Part shown: positions 41,040 to 49,871 of the stretch, in pieces
Layout of the letters: every line of letters starts with the position of its first letter
Numbering within the stretch: the stretch's first letter is position 1
DNA from: Pseudidiomarina donghaiensis
GTDB taxonomy: Bacteria > Pseudomonadota > Gammaproteobacteria > Enterobacterales > Alteromonadaceae
Direction of reading: 5' to 3'
Assembly (NCBI RefSeq): GCF_900116895.1
Contig: NZ_FPCF01000006.1
Coordinates: 95,177 to 159,176, forward strand
DNA: 64,000 nucleotides
Made by a program: the position numbers and the translations under genes
Notes under the pieces: model-generated
Told to the model about the DNA's origin: nothing
The model's input: only the letters and a program-made list of their open reading frames with translations
Databases searched by the model: none

Positions 41040-43235
41040 ATGGCTGCAGCAATGCACCCGTGGCTGGGCGAGTTTATCCAGCGTATTGACGACCGTCGTT
41101 TACCGCCGGCACATGCTGCCGGTGGTGTATTAAGCGACGCTGATTTATTCGATTTATTCGAGTCGCAGTTACACAGCCGCCTACTTGATTTGCAGTCACG
41201 TTTGATGCAGGCCGCGGGCCAAAGTTTTTACACCATTGGTAGTGCAGGCCATGAGGGCAACGCGGCAGTAGCAAAGGCTTTGCGCGTGACTGACCCGGCG
41301 TTCTTGCATTATCGCAGCGGCGCTTTTTTTATTCAGCGCGCGAAACAGGCGCCAGGCTCAACCCCGCTGTATGACATGATGCTTAGCTTTGCCGCCTCGG
41401 CCGATGAACCCATTGCCGGCGGGCGCCACAAAGTACTCGGCAGCTTGCATTTAAATGTACCACCGCAAACCAGCACCATTGCTTCGCATGTTCCCAAGGC
41501 CATGGGCACCGCGTTTGCTATTGGCTTATCGAAACGCTTGAACCACCAGGGTACCTGGCCGCACGACGCTATTACTGTGTGTAGCTTTGGTGACGCTTCA
41601 GCCAACCACTCTACGGCACTGGGCGCGATAAATTCGGCCAGTTGGGCAGCGTATCAGCAAATTCCAATGCCTCTGTTGTTAGTCTGCGAAGACAACGGCT
41701 TGGGTATTTCCACCCATACGCCAAAAGGCTGGATTCAACAACAATTAAGCCAACGCCCTTCGTTAAAGTATTTTTTTGCCGATGGCAGTAACTTAGCCGA
41801 GACCTATCTGGTAGCGCGCGAAGCGGCTGACTACGTGCGTCAAAAACGTAAGCCCGCGGTACTTCATTTACGTACTGTGCGCTTGTTTGGTCATGCCGGT
41901 GCTGACGCCGAAGTGGCGTATCGTAGCAAGCAGGAAATTGCCCTTGATAGCGAGCGTGATCCGCTACTACATAGCTGTGCTGCGTTAATAAGCCGGGGGT
42001 TATTCGACCACCAGCAATTAATTGATTACGTACAACAGCAGCAACAGCGTATAGCACGCATTGCCACACAGGCATCGCAGCAGCCGAAATTAGAAAGCGC
42101 TGAACAGGTGATGGCATCTATTGTGCCACCGGCTCGTCAAGGCCAACTGCCGAAACCTGTTGACGGTGAACAACGCACCAACTTATTCAAATGGGACAAG
42201 CATAACGCCGGCAAGCCTCAACATTTGGCCAAGCTGATTAACTTGGCGCTGCATGACCTGATGGCGCAACATCAAAACATTGTTATGTGTGGCGAAGATA
42301 TTGCCAAAAAAGGCGGTGTGTACCACGTTACGCAGCACCTGATGGAAGCTTTTGGCCCGAACCGCGTGTTGAATACCGTGCTCGATGAGCAAAGTATTCT
42401 GGGGCTAGCTATTGGCATGGCTCAGCAAGGCTTTATTGCCATGCCAGAAATTCAATTTTTGGCCTATGTGCATAACGCAGAAGATCAAATACGCGGCGAA
42501 GCCGCAACCTTGTCATTTTTCTCCAATGGCCAATACACCAACCCGATGGTTATTCGTATAGCTGGGCTTGCCTATCAGCGTGGGTTTGGCGGTCACTTCC
42601 ACAACGATAACTCATTTGCCGTGTTTCGTGATATTCCAGGCATTGTATTATTGTGCCCATCGAATGGTCGCGATGGCGCGCTACTCATGCGTCAAGCGGT
42701 TGAGTTAGCTGCTCGCGAGCAGCGCGTGGTGGTGATGCTTGAGCCTATTGCACTGTATATGACCCGCGACTTGCACCAAGAAGGTGACGGTGGCTGGTTA
42801 AGCGAATATCCAGATCCACAAGAACCGACGCCGACACTTGGCGAACCTTCCATACATGGCAAGGGTGAAGATTTGGCCATTATTTCGTACGGTAATGGCT
42901 ATTATTTAAGCCGCCAGGCAGAAGCCAAGCTGGCGAAGCAAGGCCACAAAGTACGCGTTCTTGATTTACGCTGCCTAGTGCCGCTGCATGTGGATAAAAT
43001 TATTGATGCACTGGGCGGCTGTAAAAAAGTGCTTATTGTGGACGAATGTCGACGCCGTGGTTCGCTTAGCGAGGAGTTATTCACAGCACTACATGAAACT
43101 AAGCCAGGGCTGTTTACGGTTTCACGCCTAAACGCCGAAGATAGCTTCATTCCGCTTGGCAAGGCCGCTTATAGCGTATTGCCATCAACTGAACAGATTA
43201 TTGCGCAGGCGCAGCGTTTACTGGAGGCAAACTAA
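41040..43235 (+). CDS. Fused alpha-beta 2-oxoacid dehydrogenase E1 component
   Basis: A 731-residue ThDP enzyme with the E1 alpha half (about 1-350: YRSGAFFIQRAKQ, GDASANHSTALGAINSAS as ThDP motif, EDNGLGIS, LFGHAGADAE) and the E1 beta half (about 390-731: GEDIAKKGGVYHVT, DEQSILGLAIGMAQQG, RGFGGHFHNDNS) fused in one chain, as in some branched-chain 2-oxoacid dehydrogenases. No E2 acyltransferase or E3 is next to it; the neighbour downstream is a malonyltransferase-like protein. The natural substrate is unclear. Confidence 0.9.
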   Translation: MAAAMHPWLGEFIQRIDDRRLPPAHAAGGVLSDADLFDLFESQLHSRLLDLQSRLMQAAGQSFYTIGSAGHEGNAAVAKALRVTDPAFLHYRSGAFFIQRAKQAPGSTPLYDMMLSFAASADEPIAGGRHKVLGSLHLNVPPQTSTIASHVPKAMGTAFAIGLSKRLNHQGTWPHDAITVCSFGDASANHSTALGAINSASWAAYQQIPMPLLLVCEDNGLGISTHTPKGWIQQQLSQRPSLKYFFADGSNLAETYLVAREAADYVRQKRKPAVLHLRTVRLFGHAGADAEVAYRSKQEIALDSERDPLLHSCAALISRGLFDHQQLIDYVQQQQQRIARIATQASQQPKLESAEQVMASIVPPARQGQLPKPVDGEQRTNLFKWDKHNAGKPQHLAKLINLALHDLMAQHQNIVMCGEDIAKKGGVYHVTQHLMEAFGPNRVLNTVLDEQSILGLAIGMAQQGFIAMPEIQFLAYVHNAEDQIRGEAATLSFFSNGQYTNPMVIRIAGLAYQRGFGGHFHNDNSFAVFRDIPGIVLLCPSNGRDGALLMRQAVELAAREQRVVVMLEPIALYMTRDLHQEGDGGWLSEYPDPQEPTPTLGEPSIHGKGEDLAIISYGNGYYLSRQAEAKLAKQGHKVRVLDLRCLVPLHVDKIIDALGGCKKVLIVDECRRRGSLSEELFTALHETKPGLFTVSRLNAEDSFIPLGKAAYSVLPSTEQIIAQAQRLLEAN

Positions 43236-44314
43236 TGGCCGTAGAACGTAAAACCGCCCTGGTTGTTTGCCCTGGGCGCGGCACTTACAACAAACCAGAA
43301 CTGGGATCAATTGGGGGCTCAGTTTCGGCTCAAACATCACAGAAAATCGGCGATAATAAGCCAACTTTAGCCGATGTTATGCATAAAATTGACGACGTTC
43401 GCAACCAACTCAGGCTACCAACGGTATCGGAGCTTGATCAGGCGCCGCTGTTTAAAACATCGCTCCATCAAAAACCTGAGAACGCTGCCGCATTAATATA
43501 TGCCGGCGGGTACCTGGATTACTTAGCCATTGACGCGTCGCGCTTTGATGTTGTCGGCATCACCGGTAACTCGATGGGTTGGTATACGGCCATGGCTAGC
43601 GCTGCTTGTTGGGACATTGAAACCAGCACCAAGTTGGTGACCAATATGGCGCAACTGACCGCTGGCGGCGATGGTGCTCAGTTTATTTACCCCATTGTGG
43701 ACGCTGATTGGCGACCACACCAAGGTTATATCGACGCTGTGAATCAGCAACTGGAGCGTTTTCCTAAAGAACTGAAAATGTCGATTCGCTACGGTGGCTA
43801 TGCGGTACTAGCCGGTTCTGAAGAAGCTTGTACTGCAGCAGTGAGAGCATTACCGCGTGTAGACGACCGGTTCCCAATGATACTGCCCGGCCATGCGGCA
43901 TTTCACACACATTTTATGAGCCAAGCCTCTGAACAAGCCCTTGAGTTATGGCCTGCGGCTGCATTTCGAGCGCCGCAGGTGCCTTTAATTGATGGCCGAG
44001 GTCACATTTGGTCACCGCACATTGTCGATAAATCAGCCTTGCAGCAATACACGCTAGGGCACCAAGTAACCCAAACCTATGACTTCACCAAAGCCATACA
44101 AACGGCGGTCAAAGAGCTTGTTCCCGACCATATTATTCTGCTGGGCCCAGGCGCTGGGCTTGGTGGCGCGGTGGCACAGGCGCTCATAGAAATGAACTGG
44201 CAGGGCTTAAATAGCAAGGCTGAGTTCACGGCGCGCCAGCAAGCGCACGCGCCGTATGTATTAGCTATGGGGTTACCGGAACAGCGTGCTCTGGTGACAG
44301 GTTCGCAAACTTAA
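43235..44314 (+). CDS. FabD-like acyltransferase (ACP S-malonyltransferase family)
   Basis: A 359-residue acyltransferase whose Ser nucleophile is in GITGNSMGWYTAM (normally GHSLG) and whose catalytic His is in LPGHAAFHTHFM. The start overlaps the E1 stop (taATG), so the two are coupled. The conserved Arg of FabD that binds the malonyl carboxylate (in the RGxxMQ region) is not seen; TKLVTNMAQLTAGG stands there. A non-malonyl acyl substrate is thus possible. Its 3' end overlaps mscS by 50 nt on the opposite strand. Confidence 0.8.
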   Translation: MAVERKTALVVCPGRGTYNKPELGSIGGSVSAQTSQKIGDNKPTLADVMHKIDDVRNQLRLPTVSELDQAPLFKTSLHQKPENAAALIYAGGYLDYLAIDASRFDVVGITGNSMGWYTAMASAACWDIETSTKLVTNMAQLTAGGDGAQFIYPIVDADWRPHQGYIDAVNQQLERFPKELKMSIRYGGYAVLAGSEEACTAAVRALPRVDDRFPMILPGHAAFHTHFMSQASEQALELWPAAAFRAPQVPLIDGRGHIWSPHIVDKSALQQYTLGHQVTQTYDFTKAIQTAVKELVPDHIILLGPGAGLGGAVAQALIEMNWQGLNSKAEFTARQQAHAPYVLAMGLPEQRALVTGSQT

Positions 44315-45080
44315 CATCGATGGCGCGCAGGCACACTTTGCCGCGCGCGGTTAAGTCCGTCATAAATTGAAATTGCTGACGTGGGTCTATGGGGTAAGCT
44401 TTTAGCCGATAATGCGTACCCCATGGCTCTTCTTTAATGATCACCACAATCGGCTGCTTCAGCTGCACATATGGGCTGGTTAGTGCCACGTCTTCAAGCA
44501 ATTGCTTTACTTTATGAGCATCATGGTCGGCGCTCAGATAAAAGTCCGTGACCACCATGAGGCTTGGTCCACCATTGTTGGCGTTATGAATAAGATGACT
44601 CCACAGCTTTAAATGCGGCACAAACACCACGGTATCGTCGGGTGTCACCATTTCTACCGCGCGCATACCTATGTGCTTTACTTCGCCGTAGGTGCCATCC
44701 ACTTCAATCCAATCTCCGGGGCGATAGGGTAGCTCGTAAACCGCCACAATGCCGGCGATTAAACTACTGACATAATCTTTCATGGCAAAGCCAATGGCTA
44801 AGCCAGCAGCGCCTAATATGGCAATCATGTTTTGTACCGTGGTTTCAATTACCATGGGCACAATCCAAATGGTCGCCAGTATAAATACAATAACGCGCGT
44901 GGTTGGAATAAGCGCTAATACAAACAGCCTCTGTGTGCCGTGCAGATGCTCAGCAAGCCAGGGTAATACCCGCTGACTTAACCAAATAATTGCGACTGAA
45001 AACGCGATAACAAGCGCTATTTCAATAACGGCATCACTAGTGACCGTTTTAAATAAGCCGATGATTTTTTCTGTTTCCAT
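44265..45080 (-). CDS. Small-conductance mechanosensitive channel (MscS family)
   Basis: A 271-residue inner-membrane channel: three N-terminal helices, with the pore helix in LGAAGLAIGFAMKDYVSSLIAGI (the Gly/Ala-rich TM3 of MscS), then the beta domain (YRPGDWIEVDGTYGEVKHIGMRAVEMVTPDDT) and a cytoplasmic alpha-beta domain. MscS channels open on hypo-osmotic stress. The gene is 14 nt downstream of a gene for an unrecognised protein, so they form an operon. Confidence 0.93.
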   Translation of the reverse strand: METEKIIGLFKTVTSDAVIEIALVIAFSVAIIWLSQRVLPWLAEHLHGTQRLFVLALIPTTRVIVFILATIWIVPMVIETTVQNMIAILGAAGLAIGFAMKDYVSSLIAGIVAVYELPYRPGDWIEVDGTYGEVKHIGMRAVEMVTPDDTVVFVPHLKLWSHLIHNANNGGPSLMVVTDFYLSADHDAHKVKQLLEDVALTSPYVQLKQPIVVIIKEEPWGTHYRLKAYPIDPRQQFQFMTDLTARGKVCLRAIDVKFANLSPEHAVPVTP

Positions 45081-45094
45081 TGCTGATGCCTCCG

Positions 45095-46078
45095 TTAAAA
45101 CGCGTCAACGAAATAGCCGCGACTTTTTAAAAAATCACGCACCGCTAGGTAGCCGTAGACAGTAATTCGCCAATGCTCGCTCTTGCATTCAATGAGTCGC
45201 GCTTGCTGCAGTTGGAGCAATTGCACATCGAGCTGATCGGCCGCCAGGGTGGGTAATACGCGTTGCAACTGCTGCCCGGGTAAACCGTTATGCAACAGTA
45301 ATGCATACAGCACAAAAGCGGTCTCGTCACCGCAGTCACTGGGAATACTTGGCAAGCTGTGCTCCGCATTACGCTCCACGGCCCACAACGCAAGCGCAAG
45401 ACCTACGTTGCCGAACGATCGTGCCGCAAGCGCTTTTAGCTTTTTCGGAGTGGTATGTATGCCGACTTGTTTCAGCAGCTTTTCTTCGGCTGCGGCAAAA
45501 CAATACACATTTGGCAAACTTGCTGGCCACGCACGCTGTAAAAATGCAAAGCTCCAGCTATCACACACCACCACCCCTTGACCTAACTCGCCCCTGATTA
45601 ACTTCGGCAACAGCGTTCTGACAAAGGACAAGCCGTTGGTGTGGCGTTGCCAGTAATCGGACAAACTATCTATCAACCAATGCTCAGAAGCTTGGGGCTG
45701 CCACCAGTCGTCCACTTGCACGCCGCTTAGCAGCTCAGTTTGCGGCGCTTGTAGTTGCTGCCAATCATGCTGTTTGGCCCAAGCTCGGGCGATGTTGGCC
45801 GTTCCGCTAAAAGGCGGGCTAATCAAAAACTTCACACCGGGCTCGCTGTCGTCTAGCCACTCTTGCCAGGCTTCATCTAACGCTACCACCGCAGGCGCTA
45901 CATCAAACTCGCGGTAACCCGGAAAATCGTCTTTTGGCTCGTCTTCATCCACCTCTTCACTTTTCGGAAATAAGCTACGAATGTGCTGCAAAAATTGCTG
46001 CAAGCGAGTACTGGCCGGCGCATCAGGCCGTTCAAATTCAGCCAGCCGAATGACTCGCCAATAATTTTCCGTGGTCAT
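45095..46078 (-). CDS. Unrecognised protein with P-loop-like fold, MscS neighbour
   Basis: I do not recognise this 327-residue protein. It has an acidic N-terminal stretch (KSEEVDEDEPKDDF), then FLISPPFSGTANIARAWA where a Walker A loop would sit in an AAA/STAND ATPase but without the GK[ST], a hydrophobic strand GVVVCDSWSFAFLQRAW, and a C-terminal region that looks like a winged helix (LLQLQQARLIECKSEHWRITVYGYLAVRDFL). It may be a degenerate ATPase. It is the first gene of the pair with mscS, which suggests a role linked to the channel. Confidence 0.72.
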   Translation of the reverse strand: MTTENYWRVIRLAEFERPDAPASTRLQQFLQHIRSLFPKSEEVDEDEPKDDFPGYREFDVAPAVVALDEAWQEWLDDSEPGVKFLISPPFSGTANIARAWAKQHDWQQLQAPQTELLSGVQVDDWWQPQASEHWLIDSLSDYWQRHTNGLSFVRTLLPKLIRGELGQGVVVCDSWSFAFLQRAWPASLPNVYCFAAAEEKLLKQVGIHTTPKKLKALAARSFGNVGLALALWAVERNAEHSLPSIPSDCGDETAFVLYALLLHNGLPGQQLQRVLPTLAADQLDVQLLQLQQARLIECKSEHWRITVYGYLAVRDFLKSRGYFVDAF

Positions 46079-46127
46079 ATAATTGCCGTGTCCTTGTGTT
46101 TATGCACTGAAGTGCCTGCCGGTCGCA

Positions 46128-47105
46128 TTAATAATAGCGAATGGTTGCGCGCCCAATCGTATTTGCGTCGGTACCAAACCATAATGCTTGCGACTGTGGA
46201 TCAAACACCATATGTCGAATAGTACCGCCGCCGCTTTCAACCTCAAATGGCTTAGTAAAGGTTTCGCTAACCGAGTCAAAGCCAACAATCCGATTCGGCT
46301 GCACGCCGGTTTCAGCGGCCCAAACATAGCCGCGATGATCAATCGCCATGGCATAGGGCATTGAACGTACCCCAGCCGGCATCGGCCACTCATTTATCTC
46401 CTCAGTAGCAGGGTTCCATCGCCCTAAATAACCACCCGCATAATCAACGTACCAGAAATGCCCTTGCGCATCGACACCAATTCGACGCGGGCGGTTCGCA
46501 TTTTTACGTGGCAATTCAATTTCTTGAATTTTCTTATCGTCGGTTAAGGTGACTAACTTACTGCTACCAAACAAGGTCGCCCAAGGCTTTCCTTGAAACA
46601 CCACAAGCCCATAGGGTCGCGCATTTTTTGTCGGCACATCCCACAGGGTAATATCATAGGTTTCGGCGTCCATATGGCCTATTTGATTAGCCCCTTGGGC
46701 ACTGAAAAAAATATCACCATTGAAATCAAACTCCATGGTGTGCACGTCACGGCGCCCATCGCCTGGTAACGGATATTGGGTTATTTCGTAGGTTTCACGG
46801 TCAATTTTGCCAATATGAGCGCCTTTATTGCCGGCGTACCAAGCACCGCGATCGTCAACAATAATGTTGTGCGGCCCCGCACCTTTGGGCAAATCAATGC
46901 GCTCGAACTCGCCCGTTTCTGGGTTCAACACTGCCGCGTAGTCAGATCGCTGCCCAACAAACCACACTTCATCAGGCGCTGCCACGTAGGGGTCACGCGG
47001 CCGCGAATTCTCCCACGGCACTTGCCATTCGGTGATCTCCAATTTTGCATAAGCCGGAGCATCACCAGCCATCATTAAAGCCAAAGTCATTGCCAACATA
47101 AACAC
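46128..47105 (-). CDS. Vgb-like beta-propeller (virginiamycin B lyase family), secreted
   Basis: A 325-residue protein with a signal peptide (MFMLAMTLALMMAGDAPAYA) and six or seven NHL/Vgb-type repeats (WFVGQRSDYAAVLNPETGEF, WYAGNKGAHIGKIDRETYEI, FFSAQGANQIGHMDAETYDI). Vgb opens streptogramin B antibiotics by lyase action; many homologues have no known role, and lyase activity is not assumed here. The start lies at the edge of a dispersed repeat, so the exact N terminus is uncertain. Confidence 0.78.
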   Translation of the reverse strand: MFMLAMTLALMMAGDAPAYAKLEITEWQVPWENSRPRDPYVAAPDEVWFVGQRSDYAAVLNPETGEFERIDLPKGAGPHNIIVDDRGAWYAGNKGAHIGKIDRETYEITQYPLPGDGRRDVHTMEFDFNGDIFFSAQGANQIGHMDAETYDITLWDVPTKNARPYGLVVFQGKPWATLFGSSKLVTLTDDKKIQEIELPRKNANRPRRIGVDAQGHFWYVDYAGGYLGRWNPATEEINEWPMPAGVRSMPYAMAIDHRGYVWAAETGVQPNRIVGFDSVSETFTKPFEVESGGGTIRHMVFDPQSQALWFGTDANTIGRATIRYY

Positions 47106-47107
47106 CT

Positions 47108-47257
47108 CGTTGTTCGTACGCTACGCTGTTCGTGCGTTCACTTCGTTCACTGTTCGTTATTCGTTAATGGAGTATAGACTGTCATTGATTTATAGTGTTG
47201 TATCTTCAACGAAAAGCGTAGCGGACGAAAAGCGTAGCGCTCGAACAACGAATAACG
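47108..47257. repeat. Dispersed repeat pair between vgb-like gene and lysE-type gene
   Basis: A left block (about 47108-47166, GTTGTTCGTACGCTACGCTG...) and a right block (about 47209-47257, AACGAAAAGCGTAGCGGACGAA...CGAACAACGAATAACGG) carry the same modules as 39711-39819 in inverted orientation. About 40 nt of unrelated sequence lies between. It supplies the 5' regions of both flanking genes. Confidence 0.75.
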
Positions 47258-47265
47258 GCCTTGTC

Positions 47266-47892
47266 ATGCTTGAGATTTTTATTGCGGTTCTATTTTTTGC
47301 TTTCTCGACCACCATCACCCCTGGGCCCAACAACGTCATGATCATGTCCTCGGGCATGAACTACGGCATTAAGAACAGCTTGCCACATTTTTTCGGTATC
47401 TGTTTTGGGTTTCCTGTCATGGTGCTGTTGGTGGGGCTTGGTTTTGGGGTGATTTTTGATCGTTACCCCAACTTGCACCAGCTGATTAAAGTGCTTGGGG
47501 TGCTGTATTTGCTGTGGCTAGCTTGGCACATTGGCACGGCCGAGCCACAAGCTATTAAGCGCGGCGAGAAAAAGCCCTTCACCTTTTGGCAAGCGGCGTT
47601 GTTTCAATGGGTGAATGCGAAAGCGTGGGTTATGGCGACAGGGGCTGTTGCGGCATTCACCACAGTGCAAGGGTCGCCGTTTTTTGAAGTATTGGCTATT
47701 AGCTTAGCGTTCTTCTTAATGGCATTTCCGTGCGTTGGGGTTTGGTTGGTATTTGGCTCGTTACTGCGCAAGTTGCTAACCAACCCCATTATGCAGCGGG
47801 TGTTTAATATCACCATGGCGCTTATTTTAGTGCTATCTATTGTGCCGGTGGTGCTTGAGCTTTGGCATTTTTATTTCGCGCCAGCGGCTTAG
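47266..47892 (+). CDS. LysE/RhtB family amino acid exporter
   Basis: A 208-residue inner-membrane protein with six helices. LysE-family features are AFSTTITPGPNNVMIMSSGMNYG, the central HQLIKVLGVLYLLWLAWHI and ALFQWVNAKAWVMATGA. The ATG at 47266 is used; the frame is open upstream to 47110 but that part is repeat DNA. Substrate cannot be named; relatives export threonine, homoserine or cysteine. Confidence 0.9.
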   Translation: MLEIFIAVLFFAFSTTITPGPNNVMIMSSGMNYGIKNSLPHFFGICFGFPVMVLLVGLGFGVIFDRYPNLHQLIKVLGVLYLLWLAWHIGTAEPQAIKRGEKKPFTFWQAALFQWVNAKAWVMATGAVAAFTTVQGSPFFEVLAISLAFFLMAFPCVGVWLVFGSLLRKLLTNPIMQRVFNITMALILVLSIVPVVLELWHFYFAPAA

Positions 47893-47906
47893 CGCGTTAA
47901 ATCTCG

Positions 47907-49724
47907 TTAAAAACGGCTAACCGGTTCGTCATCGGCATCTAAATAAGCACTAATGGCTGCGATAAACTCGTGGCCATAGCGTTCTAGTTTCTTTTGCCCA
48001 ACCCCGGTAATGGCGAGCATTGCGGTTTCGTCTATCGGGTAGTTAATCGACATTTCAACCAGCGAGGTGTCGTTAAATACCACAAATGGCGGCACTTCTT
48101 CGGCATCGGCAATCGTTTTTCGTAAGGCCCGCAAGCGACGGAATAACACCTTGTCGTAGTCTCCACGGTCTGCCACGCGGGGTTTACTAACCACCAAGTT
48201 AATGCGCGGCTCTGCTAGTTGCAGGGCAATGTCACCGCGCAACACGGGGCGCGCGGCTTCGGTTAGCTGCAAAATGCCATATTGCTGCACATTTTGAATT
48301 AACAAACCGCGGTGAATGAGCTGACGCACCACACCAAGCCAATATTCGTGACTATGCTCAGCACCCAGTGCATAAGTTGATAGTTTATCGTGACCCAGCT
48401 CCATAAGGCGCTGTGATTTGCTGCCTCGCAAAACATCAATCACGTGGTTAACACCAAACCTTTGCCCAACGCGATAAACACAAGACAGTACTTTTTGTGC
48501 GTCTACCGTGCCGTCATATTGACGCGGCGGGTCTAAACAGATATCGCAGTTACCGCAGGGTTTGTCGCGGTATTCGCTAAAGTAATTGAGCAGTACCAAA
48601 CGGCGACAAGTTTGTGCTTCGCACATGGACTGCATGGCTGCAAATTTGTGCTGCTCAATACGCCGGCGTTCGTCGTCTGGGTTTTGTAAAATAATGCTTT
48701 GAATCCAACCAGCATCTGAAGGGTCATACAGCAACACGGCTTCAGCGGGCAGGCCATCGCGCCCTGCGCGGCCGGTTTCTTGGTAATAGCCCTCAACACT
48801 GCGCGGTACGTCAAAATGCACCACAAAGCGCACGTTCGGCTTGTTAATACCCATGCCAAAAGCGACCGTTGCCACCACCACGTCAATGTCATCGCGCACA
48901 AAGCCGCGTAACACAAATTCGCGCTGTTCATGCTCCATTCCGGCATGATAACCCGCGGCCCTTAACCCCTCGCGCTGTAGCTTTTCGGCAAGCTCTTCAA
49001 CTTTTTTGCGACTACCACAGTAGACAATACCCGAGGCTCCGCGTTGTTTTTTAATATAGTCGGTCACCTGTTTATAAGGCTTGTACTTTTCTTCCACCAC
49101 GTAACGAATATTGGGGCGATCAAACGAGCCTTTATAAACAATCGGTTGATGCAAATGCAGGCGCGAAATGATATCCGACTCGGTTGCTGCATCTGCGGTT
49201 GCGGTTAGCGCCATAAAAGGGACGTTAGGCAGACTTTCTCGCAATTGCCCAAGCTGCCCATACTCTGGACGGAAATCGTGACCCCATTGCGATATACAAT
49301 GCGCTTCGTCAATGGCCACTAGGTTAACTTGCCATTGTTGCAGTTGGCGCATAAAAAAGCTTTGCATGGCGCGTTCGGGGCTAACATACAACAACCGAAT
49401 CTCGTTATTATGTAGCTGTTGCATCACCGTGGTATTTTGCTCTGGCGTTAAACTGTTATTCAGCGCCGCCGCGGCCACCCCCATAGTTTGCAAAGCTTCC
49501 ACTTGATCTTGCATCAGGCTGATCAGCGGGGAAATAACCACCGTTAAGCCATTTCCAGCTAGCGCCGGTAGTTGGTAACACAGTGACTTGCCTCCCCCTG
49601 TGGGCATTAACACTAACGCGTCATGCCCTTGCTGCACGGCTTCAATGACCTGTAATTGGCCTTCGCGAAACGCGGTATAGCCAAATACATCGGCAAGAAG
49701 TTGTGACAGCGTAGAGTCAGACAA
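47907..49724 (-). CDS. recQ: ATP-dependent DNA helicase RecQ
   Basis: A 605-residue 3'-5' helicase (RecF pathway and replication repair). Motifs: VFGYTAFREGQLQVIEA, Walker A MPTGGGKSLCYQLPAL, DEAHCISQWGHDFRPEY, motif VI QETGRAGRDG, RQC zinc Cys (CRRLVLLNYF, CGNCDICLDPP) and a C-terminal HRDC domain. The start is set at a TTG (49724) with GGAGA 8 nt before it; the frame extends to a GTG at 49793 without a good ribosome site. Confidence 0.95.
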   Translation of the reverse strand: MSDSTLSQLLADVFGYTAFREGQLQVIEAVQQGHDALVLMPTGGGKSLCYQLPALAGNGLTVVISPLISLMQDQVEALQTMGVAAAALNNSLTPEQNTTVMQQLHNNEIRLLYVSPERAMQSFFMRQLQQWQVNLVAIDEAHCISQWGHDFRPEYGQLGQLRESLPNVPFMALTATADAATESDIISRLHLHQPIVYKGSFDRPNIRYVVEEKYKPYKQVTDYIKKQRGASGIVYCGSRKKVEELAEKLQREGLRAAGYHAGMEHEQREFVLRGFVRDDIDVVVATVAFGMGINKPNVRFVVHFDVPRSVEGYYQETGRAGRDGLPAEAVLLYDPSDAGWIQSIILQNPDDERRRIEQHKFAAMQSMCEAQTCRRLVLLNYFSEYRDKPCGNCDICLDPPRQYDGTVDAQKVLSCVYRVGQRFGVNHVIDVLRGSKSQRLMELGHDKLSTYALGAEHSHEYWLGVVRQLIHRGLLIQNVQQYGILQLTEAARPVLRGDIALQLAEPRINLVVSKPRVADRGDYDKVLFRRLRALRKTIADAEEVPPFVVFNDTSLVEMSINYPIDETAMLAITGVGQKKLERYGHEFIAAISAYLDADDEPVSRF

Positions 49725-49871
49725 AATAGCGTCTCCAATTGACGGCAAGCTATGGAAAACCCTATTGTATGCATCCCGCTTGCGAAGCTCCACCTACATG
49801 ATGGTAAATCCGTGATATTCTGCTGGTGGCTGCTGTTTTTTCGTACAATTCAACTGTGAGATGTAATATTC

